The translations under genes were made by a program, and so were the position numbers. The notes beneath the pieces are model-generated. The model was given only the letters and a program-made list of their open reading frames with translations. It did no database searches and was not told the DNA's origin. Positions 1 to 12,269 of a stretch of 64,000 bases of DNA are shown here, piece after piece (position 1 is the first letter of the stretch; each line of letters starts with the position of its first letter). Location: the NCBI GenBank assembly GCA_036874045.1, contig JAZBRI010000008.1, positions 2,867,001 through 2,931,000 on the forward strand. The letters are read 5' to 3'. This DNA is from Cymodocea nodosa (Eukaryota; Streptophyta; Magnoliopsida; Alismatales; Cymodoceaceae).

Positions 1-529
1 AATGAAATTCATATTTCAAAGACGAGTGGCGGAGGTCGACAGAGGAAACTTCTCTTGCATGATACCCATACCTTTACATTAACCATAGATAATTCACTAA
101 CCATACATAGCATGAAATAAACGTACATTTAATTGGACGTTATTTTAATTTTTAAATGCAATTAACCTTAAAAGGATATTCTAGTAAGACTCGTAAATTT
201 TTAACGGCATGCGAATAAATTTGAATTTTTAGATGATACAGAAGTAATTATCATATTTTTTAACCACATAAAAAAAAATCTTTTAAATTTATAGGTATTA
301 TTTTCAGTGATTATGATAAATTTACAGTTAATGGACTACCCTGCTAAAATTTCAAAGTCCGCGGCTATCACTTCCCTTGATCGTTGTGGTCATGAGCAGT
401 GAAGATGACGGAATTGATGGTTTTCTTAATTTATGAATCAAACCATACCACCGATCCATCCATGCGCTGGACTTTGTACGTATCACAGCCGCGGGATCCA
501 TCAAGAGTGATCATGTTGAATGGTTTGTG

Positions 530-560
<31 letters not shown>

Positions 561-3500
561 ATATCGTTTGGCAAAATACCAATATCATTCTGCTGTTGCC
601 ATCTCTAATATATATATCTATTCAACTGTAATCTAGCTAACAGTAGCCAACCAATCTAACTCTAATCTTAATTAACTTTTGTAATAGTGTAATTGATAAA
701 AATTAATAACAGCTAGTACCAGTAATTCTCCTGTATCATCTTATTCCAACTGTCAAGTGTGCATTTCCATCTGTGGGAAATCGAAGCAGGTACCTTAATT
801 AATTTCTTCAGGTTTGAAAGACGTACGCAAATGAGATCCCCATCTCAGGCAAGTGGGAGCTGCTACGAAGGACCCAACCTTGTTCACCATATGGTTTTCA
901 AAGACTACAGATCCGATGATAAATTAAATATCTTCGACTGAAAGATGGAGACATACATGGACGACGCATGTCGGCATGGTGGTTGAGTGTAATCCTTCAA
1001 TTCTCCTCCTTATCCTTCTCCACTTGATGATGATGATGATGACTATCTGAAGGAGCTAGAAGCTCAACAACTTCGTCAACACGAGCCAACTTCTAGAACA
1101 TATATCACCACAAGTTAGTAACATACCATCGATCATTAGTCGTCTTTAACTTGCTTGGATGGCCTGCGTTCTGCTTGGACCAAACAAACTAAAGATTAGT
1201 ACCGTAGGCGACAGACAACAAACACCGGTGTCTCCCGCAAGCTTTGTTTGACCATGAGATCGATGACAATATTGTGGGTCAATTTAGTGGTGCTCTCTCC
1301 GTCAAGTAATCTCCATCAACGATTGGAACTTTGGAAAATAGGAAGGCGACAATCATAATATATATACATGGCCCAGGCGATTGAGAACGCCTAGTTTGAC
1401 CATTTGATGAACTCAGATGCTTCTTTAATCATATTGGTAAGATTGAACATTTATAAGCTAAAGGAAGTAGATCTAGCACTTTGTATCAAAAATAGCTTCT
1501 GTTATTTTCAATCGAACCTTAAACAAAGAAAACACAAAATAGAATACAAACTACAAAATTTATTATTCATAATATTTTATTGTAGTTAGTCAAAAAAAAT
1601 GACTAACTCATCTTGTACTACTTATATTCTCTTAGAATATCTATCAGTTATTTTAAAAGAATAATAACAACATGTGAGTTAAAGTCTAATAAGTAATTCT
1701 ATCATTAATTTAAAATAAAATAAAATAAATAACATGTTATGCATGTAAAAAGAAGTTATACTATCAACTTAAAATACAATAATAAAAAGTATATATTCCT
1801 ATCACAAATAAACATATATTCTACAAATTACAATAATACATTGAACTCCAATATTAAGACTACTCATACATTTTCATATTTAATTTAACTATAACTGTAT
1901 ATTTACTCACTACAATAAAGACCAGCTATCACATATCCCCTTGTGATTAAGGTTAGATAACTTGAGTGTCTAAAACAAGGTTAAGCATATCTTCCATCTT
2001 TATTGTATACAATACTACAATATTATGCCTTAGTTCATAGCTAAATATTAATTCATTTTAATATACACCTTAAGCCCAATAATGACATGTGCTAATCTTT
2101 AGAAGTTATGTAAAATCACAATATTTGCATAGACAAATAATTATGTTATAATCAATATAAATATGCAATAACATTAATATGTTTATGCTTATAGATTTGA
2201 AATGTATATTAATACCACTATAACTATATCTTTGCATTATTCTAGAATATATAATACTAATGACAAGTATTTATGAAAATAATTACATAAACCACCATCC
2301 TTAATAGAAAAAGACTTGATTAAAAGAGAAAATTACAAAAATTCAAGAATATTTTCTATTTCCCTTTTTTCCTCTCTTCTTCTCCTCTTCTTTTTCTCCT
2401 CTTCTTCCCCTTCTCTCTCTCTCTCTCTCTCTCTCTCCCTTTCACTGTTTGGCGGTGAATTATTATATATATATATATAGTTAAATATATAAGTGTGACG
2501 ATGGATATTTCACCGCTTCAACGTTTTTTTTTTGGATGGTAACATCGTCTATGATGTCACAGTAGCACACCCTTTAAACACAATAATTAAAAAAGTTTGC
2601 TGACCGTATATTATAGTGCAGGAAATTAATGGTACTCTAATCATAGAAGGGCAGTACAATCCAACTTAACTTTCTTTAGTGTCAGTTTGGAAAAAGAAGA
2701 TCTATTCTAAATTATGATCAAACATCTAAATTATCTATTCTCTCTGAGACGTCGTAGATGGAGAAGGAAGGAAGGAAGAGATTTCTTTCTTTCAATAAAC
2801 ACGAAACGTAAAGGATCGTGAGCGTTCGATTAAAAGGTGCACGACCCAGATGAGAACTTAATGTAACGAGGTTTAAACAGCCTAACAAGGACAGGTAATA
2901 CATAGAAATTAATCTAATCTAATGATATTTTAACGTACTCAGAATCTCGCTTTTCTGTAATTTCTATTCTTTCAGCTCAAACCCAACCTGAAAGGAACAT
3001 CGAATTCGACAAAGAATGCATGCGACTCACTGCAACATCTTGCCCTGTAAAATATTTTGATTTTTGAATTTGATATTGCTTTTACTTAGGTTTGATTCTA
3101 ATTTTTTTTTTTTTTGTAAATCTCTAACGCAGGATGAACCGATGTATTAACTACTCTAAATAATTTAAACGTCTCGTCATTTAATTCAAAACATATAATC
3201 AACTGAATGAGCTACTTTAAAGGACGTTGTTTTAGATTTTTAATTTGAGAGCGGATGAGAACACTACGAATCCGTGGATGATCGTTTGTTCTTCTACCAT
3301 ATCACACGTAGGTCTAAAATCTACTTTCTGAAATCGCTGGATCGGTGTTTGATCGCCGGTGAATAACCTTAATTACTTGGCATATTTTCGAAATAAATAA
3401 TCTTATTTGATGCTGATCGGGGTCTCAAGTAAGTCAGTCCCTTTTATGACATTAGAAAATACAACGCTACTTTTCTCCCAATGTCAAATGCTAGATAGTC

Positions 3501-3600
3501 CTATTGAATGAAAATAAAAATGAAATTTATATAATGATCGATTCTTTCGCCCACAGTCAATCAATTTTTAATAAAAATAAAATTTTACACGACTTTTGAT
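1..3600. other. AT-rich intergenic DNA, no gene recognised
   Basis: No supported gene is visible. The stretch is AT-rich, with many homopolymer runs and microsatellites, including AT runs near 530-560 and 2,464-2,480 and a CT run at about 2,411-2,438. A short open stretch near 1,016-1,110 reads as an aspartate run followed by a Leu/Gln/Glu-rich helix-like segment. It has a stop just upstream and another at its end, so it is at most a stray exon fragment. Confidence 0.6.
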
Positions 3601-3609
3601 TATAAGCGA

Positions 3610-4630
3610 AGCACCTCCTCACCGATTGCCTTTCCATCCTTCGTAACACCGTCCGATCGCCAAAGAAAAGTTGCAGAGGCTGTGCATCGAAACAAGGGTT
3701 CGTAGAATAACGTTCACTATCAGTGTCACGTACGGAAAGACATTGAAGAAGGAGAAGAGGGTTTCAGCACAAACATCGATGAATGCTTGGCTAATGAATA
3801 TGTTTAAAGCCTTCTTGACGTTCAAGTTTAGGGATGTCATGCAGCACAGATGTGGACGAATCCGCGGTCAACTTCGCCGAACGACTTAACGAGTGTTTGT
3901 AGCATAAACAAGAGGAATGGTCGGTGAAATGAACAATTAATGTCAAAATCTGACAACTTACACCACAAAGAACGAAACGAGGGGCTCTACCCCGTTCCTC
4001 TGGCCTTTCAACCAAGACGACGAGTTGTTCCTGACCCATCTACTTGAGATGCTCTCTTTGTATGGGTGGTGCGTCACTGCCTCTACGGTTTTCTTTTCTT
4101 TCTCTAGCTCCTTCGGCTTGGTGAGATGGATTAGTTTCGAGTCGCCGTTCTTCCGGCGGAAAGTTTTATATCTAATAATGCACGGACGATACCCATATAA
4201 GTTAATACATGATGATAAAATCATTTACTCGTTATCGATTGATTTCGAAACAATTTATTTTAGATAATATCAGAGTGAGTTTATACATATCTACTTATAA
4301 GAAGACACTTTAAAAATAATAATAATAATAAAATCTTACATTGAAAAATACAAAAATATAATTTAAATTAATATACAATAAAATTTTCCATTCATTGTCA
4401 ATTAATTTTGAAGCAATTTTTTTCATACTCTCTGTACTAAAACTAGCTCTTAGAATCATATGGGAATTGTCGGCCAAAATCTCACCGATGGTTATGACAA
4501 CCTCGCCACTTTTTAGTGAGCAGTACGTGTACTTTTGAGTGAATTTGTCGTCAATCTAACTAACTCGATAAATGAATGCTCGTCTACGTGTGTGTGTGTG
4601 TGTGTGTATTTATATATATTGTTAGAAAAG
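3610..4630. repeat. Dispersed repeat, copy 1 (partner near 21.4-22.5 kb)
   Basis: This stretch aligns by eye over about 1 kb with 21,440-22,490 in the same orientation. Shared blocks include the sequence around 3,680-3,900 (partner 21,550-21,780), the block around 4,020-4,150, and the AT-rich tail ending in a TTAGAAA-type segment. Copy 1 has more CpG and fewer C-to-T type differences than copy 2. The - strand has short open stretches in both copies but no continuous reading frame. The family is unknown; it is probably an old transposon-derived repeat. Confidence 0.75.
4587..4608. repeat. GT dinucleotide microsatellite
   Basis: An uninterrupted run of TG units is followed by a short TA-rich tail. 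It lies inside dispersed-repeat copy 1 and is absent from copy 2. Confidence 0.9.
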
Positions 4631-4639
4631 TCTATTGCA

Positions 4640-7190
4640 AATTAGCGACTCAAATTAAATGTGATACTCAAATCAGATGTAATGTTGTAACTTCTAACGA
4701 AGACAATTTCACTGAATATGTCAGATCCATCTTTTACAAATAAGGCGGTAAAATTTAAACAATTAATCCCCTTTCTTGCTATATCTAATTGTTTCTAAAA
4801 TTACTTTGTAACTGCCAAAAACTCCGTACTCTTCTGCAATTGTAGTGGCAATAGTTGAGGATGAAATCTCTTTGCTAGTTTAACGTACTTCCGTCGTGTT
4901 AAAAATAATTCTTTTTAATCATAGTTAGTTAATTAATTTTAAATTAAAACTTTATGTAATACCAGCGATGATGATGCATGACACTTGTCGTATTGTATCC
5001 AGGAGGACTCGGCGACGTGCCGGCTCATCGGTGGTCCGCTGGAAAAAGTAGAAGAAAAAGAAAATTTGATTTTAAAATCCAACGACGTCAACAATTTTTT
5101 TATTTTTTTCATAAAAACAAATTTTTTATTTTTTTAAAAGTAACGACGTCAACAGGTGATCACGCCGATGCACACGGCCCGTTTTGGTTTCTACTTAGAC
5201 TTGTTTTTGTTTATTGGTATTTTTTGTCAGAATTTGAATTAAAAACGGGAAAAAAAAAATACTAGGAGTCTAGTGCCAGTTTTGAAAGGTCAAACTCAAG
5301 ACTTGTGTAGGCCCAAACCTGCTAGACTTGTAGGCTTCGTAGGTTTCATTTTGTCTTTTAAGTCCTAATGAAATCGGTGAACTCACATACTTGAAAATGA
5401 TTATAAACTATTATTTAATATAATTTATGCTAAAAAAGGAAAAAGAAAAAGAAAAAGAAAGTTTATTTGTAATGGTGAATATGAATTTCGTGATAAAGGA
5501 AAAGAATGTTGCTTAAGATATTAAACATGTAAATCGATTATCAGGGTGAAGTTGATATATTTATCATTCATTTTTACTTACAATTATATTAATTATTCAT
5601 GGTAATAAGTTATTAGATCGAGTTATATTTATTAATGACTATTGGTCTAGAGATCTTGACCTCCAATTTTCATAAGTTTGGGTCATATCTCTATGTCTTC
5701 ATTTAGGATTACATGTGTAGATTAGAGCCTAAACCGAAAAAAAGAAAAAAGAAGAAGGACGATTTAGATTTATGTCAAGTGGACTCAAGGCAATTCGCAT
5801 GGGAAATTCTTTTTGCTTACGTCATGAGTTCTTAATACAAAAAACAACCCGTATTCAAAATCTAGTTACATCAAACATTACAGTTTCTTTTTTAAAATAT
5901 TGGTAATTATGTGTCACTTACGTCGAAATTTTCATCTTATAAAGCTAGCCAGAGAAGGTAAATTATGTTATTTATTCACAGTTCAATTGTGAAAAGGAAT
6001 ATCCTGATGTGTTATAATATGTATCACTAATTCTCCAAGGCATGAATTGGAAGCACGTCACTGAAAAAACCGTGACAACTAGATCGATACTGATTTAATT
6101 TCAAAACGGGCATGATTAATACGAAATTTTTTAAAAGAATCACGCGTTATAACCATTGACCATTATTAGTTGCTTGGATTAAATAACCATGAGGCATCTT
6201 TTATTTTATTTTATTTTATTTTTTTGAGATGCTGTAATATAAGTCTGGAGACTTAAAGCCTGTAAGAGTAAAAATGGTGAGAAATTATCTAATCATCTTA
6301 AAGTTGTATAAACGTGTTGTATCTTAACGTAATGTTGTTTTCGTATTATCAAGTAGTATTCGTTGTATTTAAGATTAACATTTTAAGACATCGAGTGTGT
6401 TTTTATTATAGACGCTTATAACATAAGTATTGAAAATGGTATATTAAATTTAATTTTGGCACATCGTTTGATGAAGTAAAACATACAATTCATGAGAAAA
6501 ATAATTATACAGATACATACTTATTTCATTCAGAATGACAAAATAAGATACATTCACAAACTATTCGTATAACTAAAAATAATAAAGTAAGACGTATTTA
6601 TTAATAAAAATAGACCGTTGAGATTCAAGAGTATTTGCTAGCGATGAGCAGGAGTAGATCGTACATCGTACATTGGTTTCGGAGGAGACGTGGAATCGGC
6701 AAATTTGTTCGGTGCGGAGGACGTGGGCCGGTGGGAGAAAACAAATATTTGCCAAAATCGAAAAAACCGCATCCACGCCCACAAATAAGTAAATAACCCC
6801 ATCTCGCATCTCAAAAATCCCAACTTTCAGTCTTTCAGATCAGGAACCGGAGCCACCGCCCCCACGGCGACGATCCGGCGAGTAACGGCGGTACAGTTGG
6901 TTAGACCACCGTCCGGCCTTGTATCAGTAAACGGGAATAGATAGTTTCCCAAGGCAAAGGAAACCATTTAATTTGAGAGCCCATGGCCCACATGGAGATG
7001 CAACTGGTCAACGTTTCCTCGACGGGAAATCTCACGTCAAAAAGAAAGGGGTAAGAAGGAGGGGTGAGGAAGAAGTAGAGAGCTAAGGACGAACGATTCT
7101 TGCTTGTCATCGTAGATACTACGTTCCTGATCCCACACTACTCCGTCGTCTCTGTTCTCCTTCCAATCCCAGCTTTTCCTAATCCGAAAA
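4640..7190. other. Intergenic DNA upstream of the F-box/MYND gene
   Basis: The stretch is AT-rich up to about 6,600 and becomes markedly more GC-rich from about 6,640 towards the gene at 7,452. I see no recognisable gene. Short open frames here show no family signature. Confidence 0.5.
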
Positions 7191-7260
7191 GGTGAGGTGA
7201 GGTGAGGTGAGGTGAGGTGAGGTGAGGTGAGACGAGACGAGACGAGATGAGATGAGATGA
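7191..7260. repeat. Pentamer minisatellite: GGTGA x8, GACGA x3, GATGA x3
   Basis: Fourteen perfect 5-bp units occur in three homogeneous blocks. They lie about 70 bp upstream of the TATA box of the F-box/MYND gene. The ordered variants suggest stepwise slippage after point changes (C or T at the third base). Confidence 0.97.
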
Positions 7261-7329
7261 GATTTCTACAAAGAAGTCACTGTTGTTGCCAGACAAACAT
7301 GGTTTCCTGCCTTCCATTCTTCCCACCTT

Positions 7330-7336
7330 TATAAAT
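7330..7336 (+). promoter_or_regulatory. TATA box of the F-box/MYND gene
   Basis: A TATAAAT motif sits about 120 bp upstream of the chosen ATG (7,452). This would place transcription start near 7,360 and give a 5' leader of about 90 nt that contains a CTC/CCT microsatellite (about 7,384-7,408). The spacing is typical for a plant core promoter; transcription itself is not shown. Confidence 0.6.
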
Positions 7337-7451
7337 ATAAATTAATCTCTCCCATTCCCTTGAGACACGGCTGCCGCTTGTCTTCTCCTCCTCCTCCTCC
7401 TCCTCCTTTCTGTTCCCCTCTTCCCTGCCGGAGAGGAGAGGATAGGAGAGT

Positions 7452-8972
7452 ATGCAGACCAGGAGAGGCATCTGCTATGATTACTTCAACACCAACACCG
7501 CCACCATTACTCCCATGACCTGTGTTGCTGCTGCTGCTGCCGCTGCTGCAAACAACATGAGTGGTATGGATGCGGAGGCTCTGGAGAAGAAGAGGAAGAA
7601 GAGGACTAGGAGAGGAGATGGGAAGGATGAGGTTGTTTTGGGGTGGAAACGGTTGCGAACGTGCGCCGCTCCTCCGACGTCCGACGAGGAAGAGGAGGTG
7701 GAGGTGGAGGTGGGGGAAGAGAACAATAATAGGCAGATGGGGGATTACTTTGATGTGGTGCCAGATGATATCGTGCTTCTTGTCCTCTCCAAGCTGAGCT
7801 CCACCGCCTCATGTTCCGCTGATTTGGCTTTCGTCCGGAGCACGTACGACTCCTCTCTTGTTGCTCCTCTTGTCCGAGAATAATATTCCTTTTCTGCTTG
7901 CTCTTCGTTGGTTTTGTTGTTTACTTATGATTTGATGCCCACAGTTGTAAGAGGTTGAAGGAGCTATGTCTACATCCTCAAGTTCTATCGAAGGCGTCGA
8001 CCAAATCGCTCGCCGTCGCGGTGCGCAACTGGTCGGATGGCGCGCACCGGTTCATGAAGCAGTGCGCCGACGCCGGCAATCTGGAGGCGTGCTACATCCT
8101 TGGTATGGTAAGACCCACAAATCGAATCGACCTTTTGATTCCGAAAAACCAAAAATCTCTGTGTGTATGGCTTTCGTCTAGCCTAAAGATTGCATCTTGA
8201 CGTCGTACCTTCCGCCCAGATCCGATTCTACTGCCTGCAGAACAGAGCTTCGGGTGCTTCGCTGCTGGCAAAAGCGGCGATGGGATCACACGCGGCGGCT
8301 CTGTACTCTCTGGCGGTGATCCAATTCAACGGAAGTGGTGGTTCCAAGAACGACAAGGATCTTCGAGCCGGGGTCGCCCTCTGCGCCCGTGCCGCATACC
8401 TCGGCCACATCGACGCCCTGCGGGAGCTGGGACACTGTCTTCAAGACGGGTACGGGATCCGCCAGAACGTCACCGAGGGCCGCCGGTTTCTTGTCCAAGC
8501 TAATGCCCGGGAGCTCGCTAAGGTCATCTCCGCCGGCCAAAAGTCCCTCCTCTGCTACTCCCACGGCCACGGCGCCAGAACCGGTGGGTGCCCGTTGCTG
8601 AGCGACTTCGGGTGTCACGTTCCACAGCCGGAGATGCACCCCGCCAACCGGTTCCTTGTCGATTGGTTCGCCGCTAGAAAAAGCGGCGGAAGTGAATATG
8701 ACGTGGAGGAGACGGGGATGAGGCTGTGCTCGCACGTGGGGTGTGGGCGGCCAGAGACGAGGAGACACGAGTTCCGGCGGTGCTCCGTCTGTGGGACCGT
8801 CAACTACTGCTCTCGTGCTTGCCAGGCGTTAGACTGGAAGCTCCGCCATAAGGCAGAATGCGCGGCCATAGAGCGGTGGGTTAACGACGTCGAAGGGGGC
8901 GGAGCTGCCGTGGCCGCCGCCGATGCCGGGATGGTTGATCCCAACGTCGGCGGATGGAACCTCCACAGGTAG
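7452..8972 (+). CDS. F-box protein with SEL1-like repeats and MYND zinc finger (At1g67340 family)
   Basis: Three exons, 7,452-7,843, 7,945-8,107 and 8,220-8,972, join in phase to encode 435 residues. Residues 26-33 are a polyalanine tract encoded mostly by GCT/GCC. A basic, NLS-like patch (KKRKKRTRRG) lies near 45-55 and an acidic EEEEVEVEV tract near 79-90. The F-box, starting around DYFDVVPDDIVLLVL, covers about 99-148. SEL1/HCP-type helical repeats follow at about 160-290, including YSLAVIQFNGSGGSKNDKD. A MYND-type finger with regularly spaced Cys/His occupies about 355-399 (from CSHVGCG to RHKAEC). In this family the F-box is expected to bind SKP1 within an SCF ubiquitin ligase and the other domains to bind partners; the substrate is unknown. 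The start is the first in-frame ATG after the TATA box. The gene is GC-rich and compact and looks intact. Confidence 0.95.
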
Positions 8973-10640
8973 AGAGCGTGGTGTATCGTAATTTTATTTT
9001 TTATTGTTTTCTTTTGAGTTATAAAAAGACGATCGTCATGTGAAGAATCCACTGGGGGGGAGTTTTTTTGTTCCACATTCGTCTTTTTTTTTTCCTCTCT
9101 CTTTTTCTCCAGAACCCAAAAAACGCAGGCAAAACGACACACACATATACGTTGCCGTATCGGGAGTTGGGAAGCCAAGTCATGTTCATGTCACACTTTG
9201 CATCGAAGACGTTTCAAAATATTCTTGGATTCTATTAAAGAAAACGAAGTAGTAGTGGGGTTTCTTTTAAATTTAAGGACATTAATATTTTCTATAGAGC
9301 CGACTGCGTTATCATTTTAATTAAAAACTGTGAATTACTACTTAGGATTTTTTTTTTTTTACAAAAAATTTACTAACCAACCCCTTTTTACCAATTCAGG
9401 TAAATGAATTAGTTAGGATTATGTAACTTCAAGTGACCACTACATCCCATCCCCCCTTTTTATCTGGGAAAAAATAGAGGACGTGTTTGGATGAAACCGG
9501 TGATCCAACATGTTTTTATTCATGGAATGGGCGTCGTTGCATTTCTTTTTCCCTACAATTGAGTGGTAAAGCATAATCGGCAATGAGTTCGCTACAAAAA
9601 ACAGAAGCTGTGACGAGAAATTAATTTTCACAATCATCTTGTTCGATGATCATGTCGGCCCAAGTACGTGGTCATCGGTAAGAAGCCGAAGGATTAGAAG
9701 AGGTCGGATCAACTTAACCACCACGGGAGCGGCGGAATTGTTTGAAGTCCGGGCCGAATGGGTATTTTATGCAGCCATAATCGGTATCTTCTTTATCTCC
9801 GTCTCTTCTTACCAGTTTTATCACCGTGCCCTCTGCTTTCATCGGTAATAATGCTACCACGTCTTTATCTTGGTTCCAAACCGCAAGATTTCTTTCTTCT
9901 CTGAGAATCTGGATTTAAAACCTTTGCGTCGAGGTTAAAAGGCTTGGGAAAGAAGTCTGTGGGGTAGGTCTTTCACCTCTGTACTTGATCGCAGAAGAAC
10001 CTCTGGTTCTCGCGTGTGGGATGTGGATGGAATCCAAGGCTCATTCCTTGTTGTCGTCCACACAAACTAATCCCCCTCCCCCTCCCTTATCTTTTCTTTC
10101 CTTTGAGGCCGCCGAACGCAACAATGCAAGTGGCGTGGGCCGCCGTTCGTCTCGGCGCTTCGATCGCCGACGAACGCACCAGATTTTACGGTTTATTTAA
10201 TGGGTCGGTTGGAGCTGTAATCTACCTGCCACTTGATCGTTGGTGTACGGCGGTTGCGGCATCTACGTAACGTTCTTCCCGTAATGGTTGCGGGCATTTT
10301 ATTAGAATTTTTTTTTTTTTTTTTTTTTCTTTCTTTCGAAAATTAAGGTAAATTAACGCCCGAAGTTAGAACCGGGAAAAGCCACGATGTCAAAGAATCT
10401 CATGAAAATTACAAGTTCGAAACAAATAAAGAATATTTTAATCTCGTTATCATCCTTTCGGCACCATCCACCCAAGGTTACTGCATTGATATTTAATCTA
10501 TGTTGTTTTTACTTAAAAAATGATTTTAAAAAGTAAGCGTGGTGTATACTTAATTTACATTTTTCGAAATTTCACGGACACAGGATTAAAAGAGACTTAT
10601 AAATACTACCAGCAAAATCCTAATAGAAAAAAGAAAAAAA
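8973..10640. other. 3' flank and intergenic DNA
   Basis: This stretch holds the presumed 3' UTR of the F-box/MYND gene and then AT-rich DNA with homopolymer runs. A GC-rich patch at about 9,985-10,270 contains overlapping short open frames in several phases. None shows a recognisable domain, so I call no gene. Confidence 0.5.
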
Positions 10641-10655
10641 AGATTGGCTAGCTGG

Positions 10656-10682
10656 CATGCATGCAGCAGCTCTGACACGTGA
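10656..10682. promoter_or_regulatory. RY motif next to a G-box
   Basis: CATGCATGCAG (from 10,656) is followed about 20 bp later by ACACGTG, a CACGTG G-box core. RY elements are bound by B3 factors (ABI3/FUS3/LEC2) and G-boxes by bZIP/bHLH factors, and the pair is typical of seed promoters. No gene is recognised within 1 kb, so function is unproven. Confidence 0.35.
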
Positions 10683-10805
10683 AGGAGCGATCAGATGATG
10701 ATTATTGATTAAGCAGGGAAGGGAGGGGAGTGATAATATACGGGGCATGTGAGGTGGTGGGTTGTGGTGGTAGGTAAGGAAGGAGACGACCTTTCCGAAG
10801 GGTTA

Positions 10806-10837
10806 ACCTTCCCTTCCCTTCCCTTCCCTTCCCTTCC
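10806..10837. repeat. CCCTT pentamer microsatellite
   Basis: About six CCCTT units occur in a row, in a pyrimidine-rich segment with no gene. Confidence 0.92.
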
Positions 10838-11884
10838 TCGGGAAACAATTTCTTCGACGGAACCCTAACCGAAAGGAACGCGTACGGGCTTGACGACCAC
10901 CGCTGCAAACTAATAGAATTTACTTCACCGGTTGGGTTTCCCGTTTGATTCCAGCACGCATCCAGACCAAACCCACATGTGTTAGATGCAGGGGAAGGGG
11001 AGAGGAAGCTAAGCTACCGTGGTGGTGGGGTTGTCGTTGTTATTGTTGTTTTTTTTTGTAAAGAGTTTATTTATTTTAATTTTGATAATATTGGTTTTAT
11101 AATCGATAGGTTAAATTTCCAATTTTCTAGTGTAAGTTACATTTATAATTTTTTTAAACTTTTTTAACAAATCTTGATTGTTGTTTTTGCACAACTAATT
11201 AACAACTAAAAGAAAAGGTTCGAAGACTGGGTTACAAGTTGCAAACAAATTTAATTACCACTTACGATGTAAAACTTCTAAAAGATATTAAAATTATACG
11301 ATTTAACTAGAAATAAAAAATACGTATGGAGCAACCATATATACAAGTATATAGCTTGGTAACATAAGACTACACACACCCTTTGAAAATGGCTGGCGTA
11401 CACGTGACCAAAGCATCGTCAACTTGAGAGGTTTTTATGTCAAAACAAAAAAATTTGTCTAAGACTTCATTCGATTCATCGACTCTCTTTTTTTTTTTTT
11501 CTTTTTTGTTGTTGTTAGTTATAGATACCTTACTTTTTGAAGTGTTTTTGCACATTGAAGATATCATTGCCTGGTTTGCATCGCTTGAGCTAATCTTTAA
11601 GAGTAGTAGAAATACTTGTTCGTACCTACAAAATGCATCAACACTTACTTGTTCGAAGCATCCTATGAACCTTTTCAAGTAAATTCATGATTAAAACCCA
11701 TGCAATGACACCTTCACTGACTTCTCTGGCAAGCTTTGCAGTAATTTTCAGAAAGGTTCACAACGGAACCAACCCACCACACTGCTCATGTCGCCCCTCC
11801 GACGATCTTTCTCTGTTGACGAGCAGTGGAATCCTCTTGCTGTCGTTAGCCCTGTTAGTCAAACACTACTCGTTCGCTAGTTAA

Positions 11885-12265
11885 ACCTTTGGGGACAAAT
11901 CTTGACCGTTCGATTCACGATTAACAGTTAGATTGGATATCCCTTCACGTTATAATCTAAGCCATTGATTTTAATCTATGAAATCTGTCGACTGTGATTC
12001 ATTCAACCTCATGATCTCCAACCAATGGTCTAGATCACATCATGATCCAATGGCTCACATTTTACTAACTTAAATCTGATGACTTAGGTTTAATCAAACT
12101 TATCTTTCAATCTAATGGCCACAATTACGTCCTCATCTGATCAACAATCTAGATCATGTTATTTTAAAATTTGATCCAACGGTTCTAAGATTTCATAATT
12201 TCATTGGATGGTCCAGATTCCATCATATCTAACGACCTGAATTGATTAGATCAAATGGTCGAAAT
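11885..12265. repeat. Degenerate short repeats related to GATCCAATGGT
   Basis: Motifs such as 'atcc/tcaa-tggtc-aga-t' recur every 25-40 bp on both strands (for example near 11,907, 12,020, 12,045, 12,175, 12,210 and 12,250). The pattern resembles the degenerate subrepeats found in some plant LTRs. No ends or coding partner could be defined. Confidence 0.4.
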
Positions 12266-12269
12266 TAAT

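Noticed and set aside
1016-1110. Asp-rich fragment that could be a transposase tail
   Set aside because: Too short, bounded by stops, and no other part of a transposase nearby.
8286-8768. 160-codon open frame on the - strand
   Set aside because: It is the reverse shadow of exon 3 of the F-box/MYND gene, open because of high GC3.
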